This document shows positions 24,265 through 34,908 of a stretch of DNA of 64,000 bases, piece by piece (the stretch's first letter is position 1; each line of letters opens with the position of its first letter). Source of the DNA: Pseudomonas botevensis (GTDB lineage Bacteria; Pseudomonadota; Gammaproteobacteria; Pseudomonadales; Pseudomonadaceae). Below the pieces are notes generated by a model. The model was not told the DNA's origin, did no database searches, and worked only from the letters and a program-made list of their open reading frames with translations. Location: the NCBI RefSeq assembly GCF_019145475.1, contig NZ_JAHTKI010000005.1, positions 186,001 through 250,000 of the forward strand. Direction: 5' to 3'. A program made the position numbers and the translations under genes.

Positions 24265-27210
24265 TCACACCGTCAGGCCCGCCTTGTGCAACAGGCTGGC
24301 GGGATCGACGGCATCGATCTGCCGAGGATCGAGAAAGCGATGGGCGTACTCCAGGTACACGCCGTCGCTGATGAACAGGCCGAACAGTTCGGCATCGATA
24401 TGCGCGTCGCGGCACATGTTGGCCATGATTGCCAGCGCCTCGCTGAGGTTCTTGGCCTTTTTGTAGGGCCTGTCGGCGGCGGTCAGCGCCTCAAAGATGT
24501 CGGCGATTGCGATCATCCGTGCCGGCAGGCTCATTTCCTCGCGTGTCAGGCGTTTGGGATAACCGGTGCCGTCCATTTTTTCGTGATGACCGCCGGCAAT
24601 TTCCGCGACGTTGTTCAGATGCTCGGGGAAGGGCAGGTGACTGAGCATCAGGATCGTCTGCACCATATGGTGATTGATGATGTAGCGCTCTTCGCGGGTC
24701 AGGGTGCCGCGGCTGATCCGCAGGTTGTACAGCTCGCCACGGTTGTATTTGTAGGGTGGCACGTCGAGTTTGAACCCCCACGGATTGTCCTCGGGGATCA
24801 GCTCGCTGGCGGCGCGTTCGAGCAGATGTTCGGGTTTGTCGGCGAGCAACGGTTCGCTGACAGGCAAAACCGGCGCTGGCGTGCGCGACTGGCGCCGATT
24901 CTCTTCCCATGACACTCCCAGACGATCATCCAGCGTGCGTTGCCAGCGCCGCTGTGCGATCTGTTCAAGACGCAGCAGATCGGCTTCGGCCATGGCTTCC
25001 GCCCCCAGATTGCAGTGGGCGACAAAGGCAAAGTCGTCATCCAGGCCGGCCAGGGTGGTATCGCGCAGCGTTGCCAGTTGCGTTTCGTCGCCACCGGTGG
25101 CGAGCGCCTGCCAGTAACTGACCCAGGCATCGCGCTTGAGCACTTCGAATCGGGTGCGGACTTCGTGGATGCGGTCGTTGAGGGTTTCCAGTTTGGTGGC
25201 TTTGTCGACCACATATTCAGGCGTCGTGACCTTGCCGCAATCGTGCAGCCAGGCGGCAATGTGCAGGGCTTCCCATTCGTCTTCGCTCGGCTGATAGGCG
25301 CGGAAGGCCGGGGCCTGGCTGGCGGCAGCGGCGTGGGCGAGCATCAGCGCCAGTTCTGGCACGCGCTGGCAATGTCCGCCGGTGTAGGGGCTTTTCGCAT
25401 CGATGGCCCCGGCAAGCAGTTGAATGAACGCATCGAGCAAATGTTTCTGCCGGGCTTGCAGGCGCTGGCTTTCGATACTCACCGCCGCTGCCCCGGACAC
25501 CGCTTGCAGGAACGCGATGCGATCGGGCCGCAGCTTTTCCAGATCGGCCTGGGTGCCGCTGTCGTTGATGAGCAGGATCAGCAGGCCGACGGTTTCGTTG
25601 TGCCGGTTGCGCAGGCGGATGCCGATCAGATGCACCCTCGGCGAGGTCATCGCCAGCAGCACCTTTTGCAGATCGCCGGCCTGCTCGAAGCCGATGTCGC
25701 TGACCACCGTGTCGGCCTGCGCCAGTTGCTGAAACCAACCGGGACTCTGCCCGGCATCCAGGTTCCGGCCCTGGATATCGAAAGTCGCCAGGGCCTGCGC
25801 CTTGCCATCGATCACCAGCCCGTGGGGCTCCATGCGATCGCCGTCGTGTTCGCGCAGGTAAATCAACCCGGCCTGGGCCTGGGCGATCTGCACCGTTTCG
25901 AGCAACACGCGCTGCAACAGCGGGGCAAACCGGGTTTCTGCGGTCAGGCTGTCGGTGATGCGGAAGAAACTCGCCAGGGTGTCCTTCATCCGCGCCATTG
26001 ACACGCTCAGTTGGTCGACTTCCAGTACGGGAGAGCGGCGGGTGAGCGGGAAGTTGAAGTCGAAGCTGCGAATCGCGTCGGCTTCCTTGACCAGTGCATG
26101 CAGCGGCTTGACCAGAACCCGGGAAATCAGCCAGCCGAGCGGCAGACACAACAAAAGGGTGGCGAGGGTAATCAACGCGCCTTGCCAGCGCAGGCGATAA
26201 GCGTCGACCAGCAGTTCGTCCTCCGGCACCAGCAACGCCATCTGCAACCCTTTGGGTCCTCCCTCCTGCAAGGCACTGCGGGCGACGATCCACTGCCGCC
26301 CGTCAACCATCAGCCGTTTGCCTTGATGCTTGCCGGACAGCAGCGCGTGCAGGCTCGGACTCAGGTCGGCCGCCTTGGCCAGGCGCGGTGTACGGTCGTC
26401 GACGACCAGACGGCTGCTGTCGGGGTAAGCCACGGCATTGCCATCGGTGTCGAACAGGGCGATTTCCGTGGCCGGCGTGACCACATGCTTGACCAGGGTG
26501 GCGGACAGGGTTTCCAGGGTCAGGTCGGCGCCGATCACCGCGTTTTCATCGCTGCGCCGGGCCAGGGTGGTGCCGACGTTACGGGTGGAGAAAAACACGT
26601 AGGGTTCGGTGGTGATCTGCCCGCTTTGTTGCCGGGCGTCGCTGAACCAGGCCCGCTGGCGTGGATCATAGGCATCGTCGGGATTGTCCTGCTGGCCGAT
26701 CCGCGTCAGCCCCTGATCGAAAAACACTGATTGCGAACGGGCCTGACCGCTGGCGTCATGCTCGATGCTCCAGACCTGGTAGGCCGCTGCATCCGGGGCT
26801 TTGACCAGGGTTTTCAACGCTGCTGTGCGCAGGGGCCGGACCATGAAAAAGTCACCGTTGGCGTAGCCGACGTACAACGAGGCCAGATCCGGGTTGTCGG
26901 CAAGTGACTGACTGAACGGTTTGAGCAGCGCCAGGCGTTGTTCCAGGTTCCCTGCCTGGGTGGCCGGATTGCCCGCCAGCAGACTCAACAGATGCCGAAT
27001 CGGTTCGTAGGTGGCTTGCAGATCCACGCGTACATCCTGTTCGATGCGGCTGAACAGTTTTTCACTGCTGACGAGAATGATCTGGGTGGTTTGCCGGTAA
27101 TTGAACAGGCCCAGCACCACCCCGGTGAGCAACAGCAGGAAGGTGAACATGACGCTGATGTGCACGTGCAGCGGAAACCGGCGTTGTTCCGGGCGCAGTG
27201 GGCTGGGCAT
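24265..27210 (-). CDS. Membrane HD-GYP cyclic-di-GMP phosphodiesterase with dCache and GAF domains
   Basis: The 981-residue protein has a membrane segment near 20-40, a large periplasmic dCache-like sensor to about 345, a second segment and a HAMP linker. A GAF-like domain follows at about 430-600, then an HD-GYP output. Both catalytic signatures are intact: WLHDCGKVTTPEY and GGHHEKMDGTGYPKRL, followed by IAIADIFEALTAADRPYKKA. About 215 residues separate the two, against about 60 in RpfG, so a large insertion is present. ATG 27210 is chosen next to GTG 27213. It follows the Roc-like kinase gene by 48 bp and is probably cotranscribed with it. Confidence 0.9.
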   Translation of the reverse strand: MPSPLRPEQRRFPLHVHISVMFTFLLLLTGVVLGLFNYRQTTQIILVSSEKLFSRIEQDVRVDLQATYEPIRHLLSLLAGNPATQAGNLEQRLALLKPFSQSLADNPDLASLYVGYANGDFFMVRPLRTAALKTLVKAPDAAAYQVWSIEHDASGQARSQSVFFDQGLTRIGQQDNPDDAYDPRQRAWFSDARQQSGQITTEPYVFFSTRNVGTTLARRSDENAVIGADLTLETLSATLVKHVVTPATEIALFDTDGNAVAYPDSSRLVVDDRTPRLAKAADLSPSLHALLSGKHQGKRLMVDGRQWIVARSALQEGGPKGLQMALLVPEDELLVDAYRLRWQGALITLATLLLCLPLGWLISRVLVKPLHALVKEADAIRSFDFNFPLTRRSPVLEVDQLSVSMARMKDTLASFFRITDSLTAETRFAPLLQRVLLETVQIAQAQAGLIYLREHDGDRMEPHGLVIDGKAQALATFDIQGRNLDAGQSPGWFQQLAQADTVVSDIGFEQAGDLQKVLLAMTSPRVHLIGIRLRNRHNETVGLLILLINDSGTQADLEKLRPDRIAFLQAVSGAAAVSIESQRLQARQKHLLDAFIQLLAGAIDAKSPYTGGHCQRVPELALMLAHAAAASQAPAFRAYQPSEDEWEALHIAAWLHDCGKVTTPEYVVDKATKLETLNDRIHEVRTRFEVLKRDAWVSYWQALATGGDETQLATLRDTTLAGLDDDFAFVAHCNLGAEAMAEADLLRLEQIAQRRWQRTLDDRLGVSWEENRRQSRTPAPVLPVSEPLLADKPEHLLERAASELIPEDNPWGFKLDVPPYKYNRGELYNLRISRGTLTREERYIINHHMVQTILMLSHLPFPEHLNNVAEIAGGHHEKMDGTGYPKRLTREEMSLPARMIAIADIFEALTAADRPYKKAKNLSEALAIMANMCRDAHIDAELFGLFISDGVYLEYAHRFLDPRQIDAVDPASLLHKAGLTV

Positions 27211-27258
27211 CACGGTCTCTCCATGGGGGTTAACACACTGCTCAGCGTCAAAGCATAG

Positions 27259-30200
27259 TTAAGGCTCGGCGGTTTTGCCGTAACCGGATCGGGCCAATTG
27301 CTGCTGCAATGCCTGCTCCAGATCGAGCATGGCCTGGTTACTCGCTTCGCAGCGCTGACCGATATCATTGGCCGGCAACGCCTGGGTGCAGGCCTGTTCC
27401 AGCGCTTCGCAACATTCGATCAGACGGGTGGCCTGGGCAATGCGTGCGGCGCCTTTGATTTTATGGGCGATCGCCGCCAGTGCCTGACGATCATGCAGGG
27501 GCGACAGCGCCAGCAGCTCCTGGCGGTCATCGCGACTGCTGTTGAGCAGTTCAACCAGTAATCGCTGCGCCTGGGCCGGGTTGCCACCGGTCAGCTGATT
27601 CAGCCCTTGCAGGTTGAATGCCGCGACGGCGGGCGTCGGCCTGACCTTGTTCAGCCATTGACTGAGCAGGCTCAGGCTCAAGGGTTTGAACAGACAGTCA
27701 TTCATCCCCGCCTGCTTGCAGCGTTGCACTTCCTCGGGCTGCGCGTTGGCGGTGAATCCCAGTACGGTGCAGGGCGGGCGTTGGGTCTGGCGCTCATGGC
27801 GGCGGATGGCGCGGGTCAGTTCATAGCCATCCATCACCGGCATGTTGCAGTCGGCGATCACCAGTTCGAAACGGCCGGCCTTCCATTGCTCGAAACCGCT
27901 CTGACCCTCTTCGGCGAGGCTGAAGGAATGACCGAGGAATTCCAGTTGCTGGCACATCAGCAGACGGTTGGCCGGGTGATCGTCAACCACCAGCACATTG
28001 AGGGGCGTTGCGGACATCAGGATGGGCGGCTCGATCTTCTGTCTGCCGGTGTCGGCGGGGAAGGTTTCCAGAGGCAGGGAAATGCACACCTGAGTGCCAA
28101 TCCCTTGCTGGCTGCTCAGGTGCAGTTGTCCCCCCATCATTTCGCACAGGCTGCGGCTGATCACCAGTCCCAGGCCGGCGCCGCCCCTGACCTGCGGCCG
28201 GCCGGTTCCGGCCTGGGCGAAGGGGGCGAACAAGCGTTGCTGGTCTTCGGCACCGATACCGATACCGCTGTCCTGAATGGCCAGTTGCAGAATCGAATGC
28301 GAGGGTTCTTCGGTGGTCATCAGGTCCACCATCACCCGTACGTGTCCACGGTCGGTGAACTTGATGGCGTTGCTGATCAGGTTGGACAGCACCTGCTTGA
28401 AACGCAGCGGATCCAGATGCACATCGACCTCCGGGTTGGCAGGGTTGCAGGTCAGCTGCAGCACGAGATTTTTCTGCCGGGCCAAGCCTTCGAAGATTTT
28501 CACCACCGAACTCACCGTATCCGTCAGGTTGACCCGCTCCGGACTCAGGCTCAGGCGCCCGGACTCGATCCGGGCGATGTCGAGAATGTCGCCAATCAGG
28601 CTCAGCAGATCCTTGGCCGACTGGTAGGCGGTTTCGATGGACGAGCGATCAGGGTGGCAGTGCTCCATGCGTTCGAGTGTCAGTTCGAGCATGCCGATGA
28701 CAGCGTTCATAGGTGTACGGATTTCATGGCTCATGGTTGCCAGGAAGGTGCTCTTGGCGCGGTTGGCGTCATCCGCCTGTTCCTTGGCTGCGCGCAACTC
28801 GTCGAACAACTGGTGACGCTCGCTGATATCGATCCAGCCGCCGATGATTCCCTGCACCCGGGCGCTGGAGTCGCGGTAGGGCAGGATCCAGTGGTAGATG
28901 GTCAGGCGCCGGTTGCCGATGTGCAGGGGGCGGTCGAGTACCAGCGGTTTGCCTTCGGCGATGACGCGTTGGTAATCCGCCTGATAGACCTGCGCCTCGA
29001 ACGCGTTGCTCAACGCACCCTGCATGACGCTTTTGCCGATGACATCTTCGCGCCTGGCGTTGAAGGTTCGCAGGTAGCTGTCGTTGCAACTTTGCAGCAG
29101 GCCCTGGCGGTCCCGTACATAGATCGGATGGGGCGTGCCATTGACCAGCGAACGCATGAATTCGTATTGATCGTTCAACGCCCGCTCGGCTTTCTGGCGT
29201 TGTCTGATCTGCCGGCGCATGTAGGCATTCCACGCCAGAGACAGCAGCAGGAGCAGACAGGCCACGCCGATCACCTGATAGAACAGGCGCTGGTAAACCC
29301 GCCAGGTGCTGGGCGATGCGCCGGAGTAACCGCGCCAATGACCGTTGATGATGCCCAGTTCCTCGGGGGTGATGCTGGAGAGGGCCTTGTCGATGATCGA
29401 CCCCAACTCCTGATTGTCGCGGGATGTCGCCAGGGAAAAGGCTGCCTGGAGCGTGCCGATGGTGGTGGTGATCTGGAGAGGGTGTTCGAAGATCCGTGAT
29501 GAGATGAAATAGTTGGCGATCAGCAGCGAATTCACCGCGCCTTCGACCCGGCCCTCATCGAGCAGGGCCACCGCGCTGAAGGTGTCTGGGGTTTCGATCA
29601 ACTGGATGCGCGGAAACTCGCGGCGCAGGTACTCGATCATCGGATTGCCCTGGGCGATCGCCAGGTGCTTGCCCTTGAGTTGCCCCAGGTGGGTCGGGCT
29701 GTCGGCGGATTTGCGGGTCAACAGGACGAACGAGTTTTCCAGGTACGGCCGACTGAAATTGAGGATCTGCTCGCGCTGAGGCGTTGGCAGCAGGGCGGCG
29801 ATCAGGTCGGCGCGATGGGTGTCGACCTGCTTGATCATTTCGATGTCGCTGCGGCTGCGACGGATATCGAAGCGCAGACCGGTGCGCAGGCGGATCAGTT
29901 CGAGCAGGTCCGCACTGATGCCACGGAAGTTGCCGTCGTTGTCGAAGAAGGTCAGCGGCGCGTACGACTCGTTGACCAGCACGCTGACGACCGGGTGTTC
30001 CTTGAGCCAGAGTTCTTCGCGGCGGGTCAGTTGCAGTTTCTGGTCGGTCAGCAATATGTCACTGCCGGCGCTCCAGCGCTTGGCGATGCTGACCCGTTCG
30101 CTGCCTGGCATCGCCGCGAGCATGGCATTGATGATGCCGAGCAACGGGGTGTTGTCGCGATGCACCGCGAAGCTGAATCCATGGGCTTCCTGCTTGCCGA

Positions 30201-30903
30201 AATTGGCCATGCGGATGTTGTTCAGGTAGCCCTTGTTGATCATGTAGTGGGTGGAAATCGTATCGCCGAGGAACACATCGGCCTGATCGAACGCGACTGC
30301 GTTGATCGCATTCTGGTAGGACGGAAAGGAGGTGATGAGCGCTTTCGGGTACAGGGCCTTGATTTCCTCGAGCGGCAGGTAGTGATAGACCATGCTCAGT
30401 CGCAGGCCGGCGAGGCCTTCGCTCAGGGAACGGGTTTCGCCTTCGCGGGTGACCAGTACCGGCTGATCGATGGCGTAGGGCCGGGACAGCGTAAGCTCGG
30501 GGTTGCCAGCCTCATAGGCGTTGGCAGTACCGATCAGGTCGATATCCCCGTCGATCAGCGCCCGGATGGCGGCATCCCGCGAGGCATAGCGTGCGACCCT
30601 GACCGGCAGTTCGGTGGCCTGGCTCAGCAGGCCGACATAATCGGCGGTGAACCCTTCGTAGTCGCGCCCGCTGGCGGTCATGTCAAAGGGCGGGTAATCC
30701 GGCGCGGATGTCCCGATGACCAGTTCCTTGCGAGTGTGCAGCCACTGCCGTTGCGAAGGTTCCAGCACCAGCGGTATCGATCCGCTTGCCGAGCGACTGA
30801 GCAGGGTGAAGTCCTGCGGATCCGTGGGGTTGGCGGACACAGGCCCGCTCAGGCAAAGCCCCGCGCACACTGCGATCAGATATTCCTTTAAACGGCTGGG
30901 CAT
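27259..30903 (-). CDS. BvgS/RocS-type unorthodox hybrid sensor kinase
   Basis: This codes for 1214 residues: a signal peptide, two tandem periplasmic solute-binding (Venus-flytrap) domains at about 55-275 and 300-520, and a membrane segment near 535-560 ([19 protein letters not shown]). Then come PAS, HisKA ([12 protein letters not shown]), HATPase, REC ([13 protein letters not shown]) and HPt ([12 protein letters not shown]). All four phosphorelay steps are therefore in one chain. ATG 30903 is preferred over GTG 30915 because a signal peptide follows directly. The NarL-type regulator upstream and dgt beyond it match the RocS2/RocA2 region of P. aeruginosa (PA3044/PA3045). Confidence 0.92.
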   Translation of the reverse strand: MPSRLKEYLIAVCAGLCLSGPVSANPTDPQDFTLLSRSASGSIPLVLEPSQRQWLHTRKELVIGTSAPDYPPFDMTASGRDYEGFTADYVGLLSQATELPVRVARYASRDAAIRALIDGDIDLIGTANAYEAGNPELTLSRPYAIDQPVLVTREGETRSLSEGLAGLRLSMVYHYLPLEEIKALYPKALITSFPSYQNAINAVAFDQADVFLGDTISTHYMINKGYLNNIRMANFGKQEAHGFSFAVHRDNTPLLGIINAMLAAMPGSERVSIAKRWSAGSDILLTDQKLQLTRREELWLKEHPVVSVLVNESYAPLTFFDNDGNFRGISADLLELIRLRTGLRFDIRRSRSDIEMIKQVDTHRADLIAALLPTPQREQILNFSRPYLENSFVLLTRKSADSPTHLGQLKGKHLAIAQGNPMIEYLRREFPRIQLIETPDTFSAVALLDEGRVEGAVNSLLIANYFISSRIFEHPLQITTTIGTLQAAFSLATSRDNQELGSIIDKALSSITPEELGIINGHWRGYSGASPSTWRVYQRLFYQVIGVACLLLLLSLAWNAYMRRQIRQRQKAERALNDQYEFMRSLVNGTPHPIYVRDRQGLLQSCNDSYLRTFNARREDVIGKSVMQGALSNAFEAQVYQADYQRVIAEGKPLVLDRPLHIGNRRLTIYHWILPYRDSSARVQGIIGGWIDISERHQLFDELRAAKEQADDANRAKSTFLATMSHEIRTPMNAVIGMLELTLERMEHCHPDRSSIETAYQSAKDLLSLIGDILDIARIESGRLSLSPERVNLTDTVSSVVKIFEGLARQKNLVLQLTCNPANPEVDVHLDPLRFKQVLSNLISNAIKFTDRGHVRVMVDLMTTEEPSHSILQLAIQDSGIGIGAEDQQRLFAPFAQAGTGRPQVRGGAGLGLVISRSLCEMMGGQLHLSSQQGIGTQVCISLPLETFPADTGRQKIEPPILMSATPLNVLVVDDHPANRLLMCQQLEFLGHSFSLAEEGQSGFEQWKAGRFELVIADCNMPVMDGYELTRAIRRHERQTQRPPCTVLGFTANAQPEEVQRCKQAGMNDCLFKPLSLSLLSQWLNKVRPTPAVAAFNLQGLNQLTGGNPAQAQRLLVELLNSSRDDRQELLALSPLHDRQALAAIAHKIKGAARIAQATRLIECCEALEQACTQALPANDIGQRCEASNQAMLDLEQALQQQLARSGYGKTAEP

Positions 30904-30911
30904 GCGGGCTC

Positions 30912-31538
30912 TCACACGAGTGCGTTACGTTTGGCCATTTCGATAAGTTCTACTAGGGACTTCGCCTTGAGTTTCTGCATCAGGCGTTTTTTGTAAGTGC
31001 TGACGGTCTTGTTGCTGAGAAACATGCCTTTGGCAATTTCCTTGTTGGTGCGTCCTTGGGCGAAAAGTTGCAGGACCATCAACTCACGGTCGTTTACGGA
31101 TTTGAACAGTTCAAGTTCGTTGTAGCGAATATCGTCGCTGCGAACCGGATTCAATGCCTGGCTAGGGAAATAGTTGTAACCGGAAAGTACGGCCTTGATT
31201 GCGCTGACCAGTTCGCTCAAGTCTTCCTGTTTGCACACATAACCCGAAGCGCCGGATTGCATGCAGCGAATGCCGAACAGTGTCGGGCATTGAGCGGTCA
31301 GGACCAGGGTCTTGAACGGTGAACTCATGGCGTTGAAGCGGGCGAGGACTTCGAGGCCGTCCAGCTTGGGGATGCTGATATCGAGAATGATCAGGTCGGG
31401 CATGCATTCGCGGACCATCTGCATGGCGTCGACCCCGTTATCGGTTTCACCGACCACCTTGTAGCCCTCGTGTTCCAGCAACATTCGAACGGCAAGACGA
31501 ATAACCGGATGATCGTCGACGATAAAAACGGAGTTCAT
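30912..31538 (-). CDS. NarL/BvgA-type response regulator (RocA-like)
   Basis: The 208-residue regulator has a receiver domain with the acidic pair in VDDHPVIRL and the phosphoacceptor Asp in LIILDISIPKLDG. A LuxR-type helix-turn-helix follows (NDRELMVLQLFAQGRTNKEIAKGMFLSNKTVSTYKKRLMQKL). It is the expected partner of the BvgS-type kinase encoded directly downstream. ATG 31538 is chosen; the frame continues 12 codons upstream. A TAGGA-N4-TCCTA palindrome about 90 bp upstream may be its own operator. Confidence 0.93.
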   Translation of the reverse strand: MNSVFIVDDHPVIRLAVRMLLEHEGYKVVGETDNGVDAMQMVRECMPDLIILDISIPKLDGLEVLARFNAMSSPFKTLVLTAQCPTLFGIRCMQSGASGYVCKQEDLSELVSAIKAVLSGYNYFPSQALNPVRSDDIRYNELELFKSVNDRELMVLQLFAQGRTNKEIAKGMFLSNKTVSTYKKRLMQKLKAKSLVELIEMAKRNALV

Positions 31539-31881
31539 AATCAAATCCCATGCAAGCGCGAATAAAGCGCGCACCTTAGCTCAGATAAATGAGCAGTCGC
31601 ATGAGCGGACACGGCTCCAGCAGTGATCTAGGATTATTCCTACAAGAGAAAGAGAATGTGACTACAAGTAAACTAGGTGTGGCGTAAGGAGATAGGTTGT
31701 TTTTACCAAAAAAATAATATCGAAGTTGTTCTCGAATATTGATTGGTAAGCGGTTTTTCGGCTTTTATTTGCCGATGATTATTTATCTGGCGGTTGTTTA
31801 AGAGTGGAAGGCGCTGCAGCCCCGTTTCGGCTGTCGAGAACCCCGCTGACCGGTGTTGGAGGTCACCGGTCAGCGGAGATT
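31539..31881 (-). promoter_or_regulatory. Regulatory gap upstream of the RocA-like gene
   Basis: This 343-bp gap has no convincing gene. It holds the palindrome TAGGATTATTCCTA at 31629-31642, which resembles enterobacterial RcsB/RcsAB boxes. An AT-rich stretch (about 31680-31800) unusual for this genome follows. A perfect 13-bp inverted repeat lies at 31843-31876 (CCGCTGACCGGTG with an 8-base loop), 5 bp past the dgt stop, and probably marks the end of the dgt transcript. Confidence 0.55.
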
Positions 31882-33210
31882 TCAGTGGCTTGAGCGTCCG
31901 GTCATTTCCAGGGCCATGTCGCTGGCGTAACTGTCGGTCATGCCGGCAATGAAGTCGATCATGCGCAGGAACGAGCCGTGCAATGAACCGTGGGGATCCG
32001 GCGCGTTGTTGCCGAGCAGATCCAGGATCCTGCGACTCTTGAACGACGGCGTCCGCCCGTTGTGCTGCTCCAGCGCGGCACCGCAAAAAGCGTTGAGCAG
32101 GATTTCCAAGGTCGTGTAGGCACCGATTTCGTGCAGGGTCTTGCGCTTGTCCTGGAAGATCTTCTTGCGCGCTATGTCCTTGGCATTCAGCACGCAACGC
32201 TTGGCCGGGCCGTGCATATGCTCGACCAGATCGCCATGAAGCGTGCCGGAGAGCAGCGCATCCTGTTGCTCGACAAAGGCCCGGGCGGCGGCGTTGGTCA
32301 GGTGTTCGATGGCCTTGCCACGCAGGATCGCCAGTTTGCGCCGGCGCGAATCCTGGGGGCCGAGTTGGCGATAGGTTTCCGGCAGGTCATCGCCCACGAG
32401 GCCAAGCAGCAGCGACTCGACTTCCGGGTAGTCGAGCAGCTCCATTTCCAGACCGTCTTCCAGATCGATCAAGGCATAGCAGATGTCGTCCGCCGCCTCC
32501 ATCAGATAGACCAGCGGATGACGCGCCCAGCGCTGTTCTTCGAGCTGTGGCAGGCCGAGTTTGTGGGCGATCTGCTCGAGCAGCGGCAATTCGCTCTGAT
32601 AGCAACCGAACTTGTGCTTTTTGTAGCCGAGGGAATCGGCGTGACGCGCCGTCCACGGGTACTTGAGATAGGTGCCAAGGGTGGCGTAGGTCAGGCGGGT
32701 GCCGCCATCGAACTGGTGATATTCCAGTTGGGTGAGCACCCGGAAACCTTGCGCATTGCCTTCGAAATTGAGGAAATCACCGCGTTCGGCATCGCTCATC
32801 GCATCCAGCCAGCCGCGTCCGGCGGCCTGCTGAAACCAATGGCGGATCGCATCTTCGCCGGAATGCCCGAACGGCGGGTTGCCGATGTCATGGGCCAGAC
32901 AGGCCGATTGCACGACCATGCCCAGATCACTTGGCTCGCACCACTCGGGCAAGGCGCCGCGCAGGGTTTCACCGACGCGCATGCCCAGCGAGCGGCCGAC
33001 GCAACTGACTTCCAGAGAATGGGTCAGGCGGGTATGGATGTGGTCGTTGCTGGAAACCGGGTGAACCTGGGTCTTGCGTCCCAGGCGGCGGAATGCACCG
33101 GAGAAAATGATGCGGTCGTGGTCTTTGTGAAAAGGGCTGCGGCCGAGTTCTTGCGGGCTGTGCAGCGGCTTTCCGAGGCGTTCGCGGTTGAGCAGGGTTT
33201 GCCAATCCAA
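31882..33210 (-). CDS. dgt: dGTPase-family triphosphohydrolase
   Basis: The 442-residue HD-domain enzyme hydrolyses dNTPs to nucleoside and triphosphate. It shows the metal-binding His in [16 protein letters not shown] and the HD pair in [19 protein letters not shown], plus the family start [33 protein letters not shown]. The start is a TTG at 33210 with GGAGA upstream, an uncommon codon that restores the family N-terminus ([13 protein letters not shown]). It lies beside a RocA/RocS-like pair, as in P. aeruginosa PA3043-PA3045. Confidence 0.93.
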   Translation of the reverse strand: MDWQTLLNRERLGKPLHSPQELGRSPFHKDHDRIIFSGAFRRLGRKTQVHPVSSNDHIHTRLTHSLEVSCVGRSLGMRVGETLRGALPEWCEPSDLGMVVQSACLAHDIGNPPFGHSGEDAIRHWFQQAAGRGWLDAMSDAERGDFLNFEGNAQGFRVLTQLEYHQFDGGTRLTYATLGTYLKYPWTARHADSLGYKKHKFGCYQSELPLLEQIAHKLGLPQLEEQRWARHPLVYLMEAADDICYALIDLEDGLEMELLDYPEVESLLLGLVGDDLPETYRQLGPQDSRRRKLAILRGKAIEHLTNAAARAFVEQQDALLSGTLHGDLVEHMHGPAKRCVLNAKDIARKKIFQDKRKTLHEIGAYTTLEILLNAFCGAALEQHNGRTPSFKSRRILDLLGNNAPDPHGSLHGSFLRMIDFIAGMTDSYASDMALEMTGRSSH

Positions 33211-33278
33211 GGCTGATTCTCTCCGTCTGGTGACTGATGGCCTAGCTTCCCGGTTCGCACTCGCGTCTGCAAGCGCAA

Positions 33279-34442
33279 CTACAACCCGGCGGCATCGATG
33301 TCGATCAGCAGCAGGCGTTCACCATTGTCGAAAAACTGTCCGGCGGTCAGGCAGTACTGGTTGCTGGTCGCGTCACGGTAGGTGCTGGACAGCGTCAGAC
33401 GGCGTTCTTCCCAGCCTTCGGCCAGCAGGTGATAGAAGTAGGGGCGCCATGACCAGTTGTGTCCCAGGTAACGGTTATCGGCGCTCCAGCCGTTGTGTTG
33501 CCATTCGAGGTTGGGGGTCAGTTGGGTGCCATGGCGGTCGCACTGGTAAAAGCGCAGCAGCCAGGGAAACGCATCGAGTTGCGGCAACGCACTGAGCGGT
33601 GCGCGGGCCTGAGCCCAGGCTTGCAGGATCGCCATGAGTTCGCCGAGCTGCTGGCGCATCCGCATCAAGCGCCCGCGTTCTGCGAGTTTCTGCGCAACGT
33701 AGCGCTGGCGCAGTGCGGCGAACGGCTGGACGAAGGCGTCCGGGGCGAAAAACGCTTCCTGCGCCCGGGCAAACAGAAAGCCCTGGACGTAGCGCGATCC
33801 ACATTCCAGGGCAAAGTTGAGCTGGGCCTCGGTTTCCACCCCTTCGGCAATGATCCAGCAACCGGTTTTCTCGGCCATTTGCGCCAGCGCCTTGACCACA
33901 TCGCTGCTCGGCCCGCCGCGTGCGGCCTCCTGGAAAAGGCGCATGTCGAGTTTGAGGATGTCCGGTTGCAAGGCCAGCACGCGATCCAGTTGCGAATAGC
34001 CGGCCCCAAAGTCATCGATGGCGATTCGTGCGCCGACCTCGCGGTAGCGCGCCACGACCTCGTTGAGGCGCTGACTGTTGCCGCCCAGTTCGGTGATCTC
34101 GAAGACAATGCGTCGGGGATCGATACCGTGGCGGGCGAGCTGCTTGAGACTGGGCAATGGTTGATCGGCGCGCAAACGACTGATCCAGCGCGGCGACATG
34201 TTCAGGCTGAGGAACCAGTCGGTCGGAGCTTCATGCAGTCGACTCAGGGCGTTGTCGCGTATCTGCCGGTCGAGGCGACGCAGGGCGATCGCGGGTGTAC
34301 GCGGGTCGGCGAACAGCGGCCCGACCGAGGCCAGTTGACCGTCGGCCTGGCGCAGGCGACCCAGTGCTTCGACGCCTGCAATACGTCCTGTCGCGGTATC
34401 GATGAACGGCTGAAAGCAGGCGAGCGGTTGCCCGTCGATCAC
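33279..34442 (-). CDS. EAL-domain cyclic-di-GMP phosphodiesterase with C-terminal sensor
   Basis: This codes for 387 residues. The EAL domain fills residues 1-235 and looks active: [49 protein letters not shown] and [11 protein letters not shown] are all kept. The C-terminal third ([18 protein letters not shown] to [22 protein letters not shown]) resembles the PAS-like YkuI_C sensor module. No membrane segment is seen, so it is cytoplasmic. The start is GTG 34442, four bases after a strong AGGAGG. Confidence 0.9.
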   Translation of the reverse strand: MIDGQPLACFQPFIDTATGRIAGVEALGRLRQADGQLASVGPLFADPRTPAIALRRLDRQIRDNALSRLHEAPTDWFLSLNMSPRWISRLRADQPLPSLKQLARHGIDPRRIVFEITELGGNSQRLNEVVARYREVGARIAIDDFGAGYSQLDRVLALQPDILKLDMRLFQEAARGGPSSDVVKALAQMAEKTGCWIIAEGVETEAQLNFALECGSRYVQGFLFARAQEAFFAPDAFVQPFAALRQRYVAQKLAERGRLMRMRQQLGELMAILQAWAQARAPLSALPQLDAFPWLLRFYQCDRHGTQLTPNLEWQHNGWSADNRYLGHNWSWRPYFYHLLAEGWEERRLTLSSTYRDATSNQYCLTAGQFFDNGERLLLIDIDAAGL

Positions 34443-34569
34443 GGGGCCTCCTAAAAAGTCTTGTTGTTCTGGTGGATGCTTGCCGACCGGATAGGCGAGC
34501 GGGATTGAACCTCTGGATAAAGAGATTCAATCCCGCCGCTATTGCAAGAATGCAGCCAGATGCGCGACG

Positions 34570-34908
34570 TCAGCGTTTGCCCGAGTTCTGCATGACCAGT
34601 TTGATCAACGGGCCGAGCGTAGTGCCCAGGCGGATCAACCGGGTGAGGCCGCCGATACCGCCGCTCTTCGCACCCTTGCCGGTGAGAAAACCCAGCAGCG
34701 TCACGGCGGCCACGCCCCACAACGGCGCGTGCTTGATGCCGAAACCTTCGTGCAGGTTCTGACTCATGCCACGGATTCGCTGCAAGGGTTGCAGGACCTG
34801 TCCGGTTTCATGGCGGATTTCCTGACGGTGCATCTCCATGCGCAAGCGGATCAGTGCCTTGCGCATTTCCTGGCGTGAACTGTTGTGCGGAAGTTCTGGC
34901 AGGCTCAT
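34570..34908 (-). CDS. YqjK-like small protein
   Basis: The 112-residue protein has a charged helix with several Arg and Glu (RKALIRLRMEMHRQEIRHETGQVLQPLQRIR) followed by a short hydrophobic segment (WGVAAVTLLGFLTG) and a basic end. It overlaps the upstream YqjE-like gene by four bases. With the next two genes it forms a trio like E. coli yqjD-yqjE-yqjK, whose first member binds ribosomes at the membrane. No function is assigned. Confidence 0.7.
   Translation of the reverse strand: MSLPELPHNSSRQEMRKALIRLRMEMHRQEIRHETGQVLQPLQRIRGMSQNLHEGFGIKHAPLWGVAAVTLLGFLTGKGAKSGGIGGLTRLIRLGTTLGPLIKLVMQNSGKR

Noticed and set aside
27607..29499. 630-codon open frame antisense to the BvgS-type kinase
   Set aside because: It mirrors the codon pattern of the real gene, with no start signal or recognisable domain.
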